A DNA stretch of 64,000 nt from Salipiger bermudensis. Its GTDB lineage: Bacteria; Pseudomonadota; Alphaproteobacteria; Rhodobacterales; Rhodobacteraceae. The notes under the pieces were generated by a model. It was given only the letters and a program-made list of their open reading frames with translations. It did no database searches and was not told where the DNA came from. The DNA lies in NCBI RefSeq assembly GCF_019801965.1, contig NZ_JAHVIA010000002.1, positions 558,001-622,000 on the forward strand, in the 5' to 3' direction. A program made the translations under genes and the position numbers. Position 1 is the stretch's first letter. The number at the start of each line of letters is the position of its first letter. Shown here in pieces: positions 63,420-64,000 of the stretch.

Positions 63420-63545
63420 ATGAGTTTCCGGTCCAGCATCGTTCTTCTTGCCGCATTGATCGCCCTTGCCGCCGCCCTCGGCCCGCTGGCCCGCACCGAT
63501 CCCGCCCCAGACCCGCTGCCGCGCGCGGTGGCGATGCGCCTCTGA
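63420..63545 (+). CDS. Small hydrophobic protein (41 aa)
   Basis: A 41-residue product, MSFRSSIVLLAALIALAAAL then GPLARTDPAPDP, has one membrane or signal-like helix and a Pro-rich tail. GGAG about 10 nt before the ATG supports it. No function recognised. Confidence 0.4.
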   Translation: MSFRSSIVLLAALIALAAALGPLARTDPAPDPLPRAVAMRL

Positions 63546-63622
63546 GCCAAGGCGGGCGCGGGCGCGGCTTTCGAGGTTGCTGTTAACGGGGCGTTTGGGC
63601 CGCGCATGCTAGCCGTGCCGGC

Positions 63623-64000
63623 ATGTTAAGGGCCCGTTCGTTCCGGCTGATCCGATCCCGTGCCGCCGCGCTGTGCCCGATGTGCGGGCTGGTCCTGCTC
63701 GGCCTGCTGCTCTTCGCGGCTCCGGGCTGTTCCACGCCGCCCGCCAGCCTGCCCGTGGCCGATGCGAAGCAGCGCGCGGCGCTTGCCGGCGCGCTCATGC
63801 AGCTCTCGCCAGAAGTCGAAACCGCCACCGCCACGCGTCTGGCCGACCGCGCCTTCGATCTGTCGCGCAGCCTCGCGCCGGAGATGGCCGCGCTCGACCC
63901 GCCCATCGTACTGAGCGCGCGGCATCACGTCGGCATCAAGACCCCGAGCTTCTGCTTCACCTGGGCCGACCGCATGTATCGCCGCCTGCGGTCAGAGGCG
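63623..64000 (+). CDS. Putative lipoprotein, cut by the window end
   Basis: An open frame of 126 codons runs to the end of the window. The N-terminus is basic, then hydrophobic (LVLLGLLLFAAPGC), ending in a lipobox-like APGC-S (Cys near residue 36). The mature part contains ARHHVGIKTPSFCFTWADRMY. Not recognised; the rest lies outside the window. Confidence 0.6.
   Translation, partial: MLRARSFRLIRSRAAALCPMCGLVLLGLLLFAAPGCSTPPASLPVADAKQRAALAGALMQLSPEVETATATRLADRAFDLSRSLAPEMAALDPPIVLSARHHVGIKTPSFCFTWADRMYRRLRSEA

Noticed and set aside
63212-63586. A 124-codon frame after the sox terminator
   Set aside because: It has no clear ribosome-binding site or motif, and conflicts with the better-supported small gene at 63420.

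Overview
The window is GC-rich, densely coding DNA, very probably from an alphaproteobacterium of the order Rhodobacterales (Roseobacter group; Salipiger or a relative is a guess). The evidence is the gene repertoire: a Paracoccus-type sox cluster, a TrcR/DUF1013 cell-cycle regulator, DciA-DsbA-MutY linkage, DUF6064 and a SPOR protein. I found no tRNA or rRNA gene, insertion sequence, phage gene or CRISPR array.

Layout. 1-1408: the end of an ATPase gamma subunit (probably an N-type ATPase) and nagA. 1545-14458: a catabolic locus arranged around an FCD-type GntR regulator. Leftward it encodes the regulator, an acetylpolyamine-amidohydrolase-like enzyme, an M20 deacylase and a class III aminotransferase. 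Rightward it encodes a class II aldolase, a complete peptide/opine-type ABC importer, a 2-hydroxyacid dehydrogenase and an amidase. A perfect palindrome between the two arms is the likely operator. The substrate is unknown. 14750-19011: DEAD-box helicase, gatB and an unknown gene. 19213-28889: lytic transglycosylase, DUF6064 gene, pepN, a glycosylase-family protein, an MFS transporter, a LysR/LysE divergent pair, a DMT exporter and small proteins. 28952-33660: CoA-transferase, dsbA, dciA, mutY and alkB. 33959-38626: nucleoside salvage (cdd-deoA-deoB-add-upp). 38693-47489: SPOR protein, a degenerate M48-like membrane protein, zinT with a Zur-like box, an acyl-CoA synthetase, a sulfotransferase, RNase T2, trcR, recR and ybaB. 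47588-52163: a capsule export/KpsC/KpsS group. 52257: riboflavin synthase.

53024-63121 is a thiosulfate-oxidation (sox) cluster. The genes soxS, soxR and soxT run leftward; soxV, W, X, Y, Z, A, B, C and D run rightward. SoxXA, SoxYZ, SoxB and SoxCD form the periplasmic thiosulfate-oxidising complex. SoxV, SoxW and SoxS carry reductant, SoxT is a sulfur-compound permease and SoxR is the repressor. Two copies of ATTC-N8-GAAT, before soxX and before soxB, plus a related half-site in the soxS-soxV gap, look like SoxR operators. Hairpins between soxZ/soxA and soxA/soxB suggest the cluster is split into several transcripts. soxE-H are not next to it. The window ends in a truncated lipoprotein gene.

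A dispersed intergenic repeat occurs at five places (about 1457, 33701, 44577, 44762 and 52895), mostly between convergent genes. It consists of a TCTTCTGGCC-type box followed by a GC-rich hairpin with an AGC/AGA loop.
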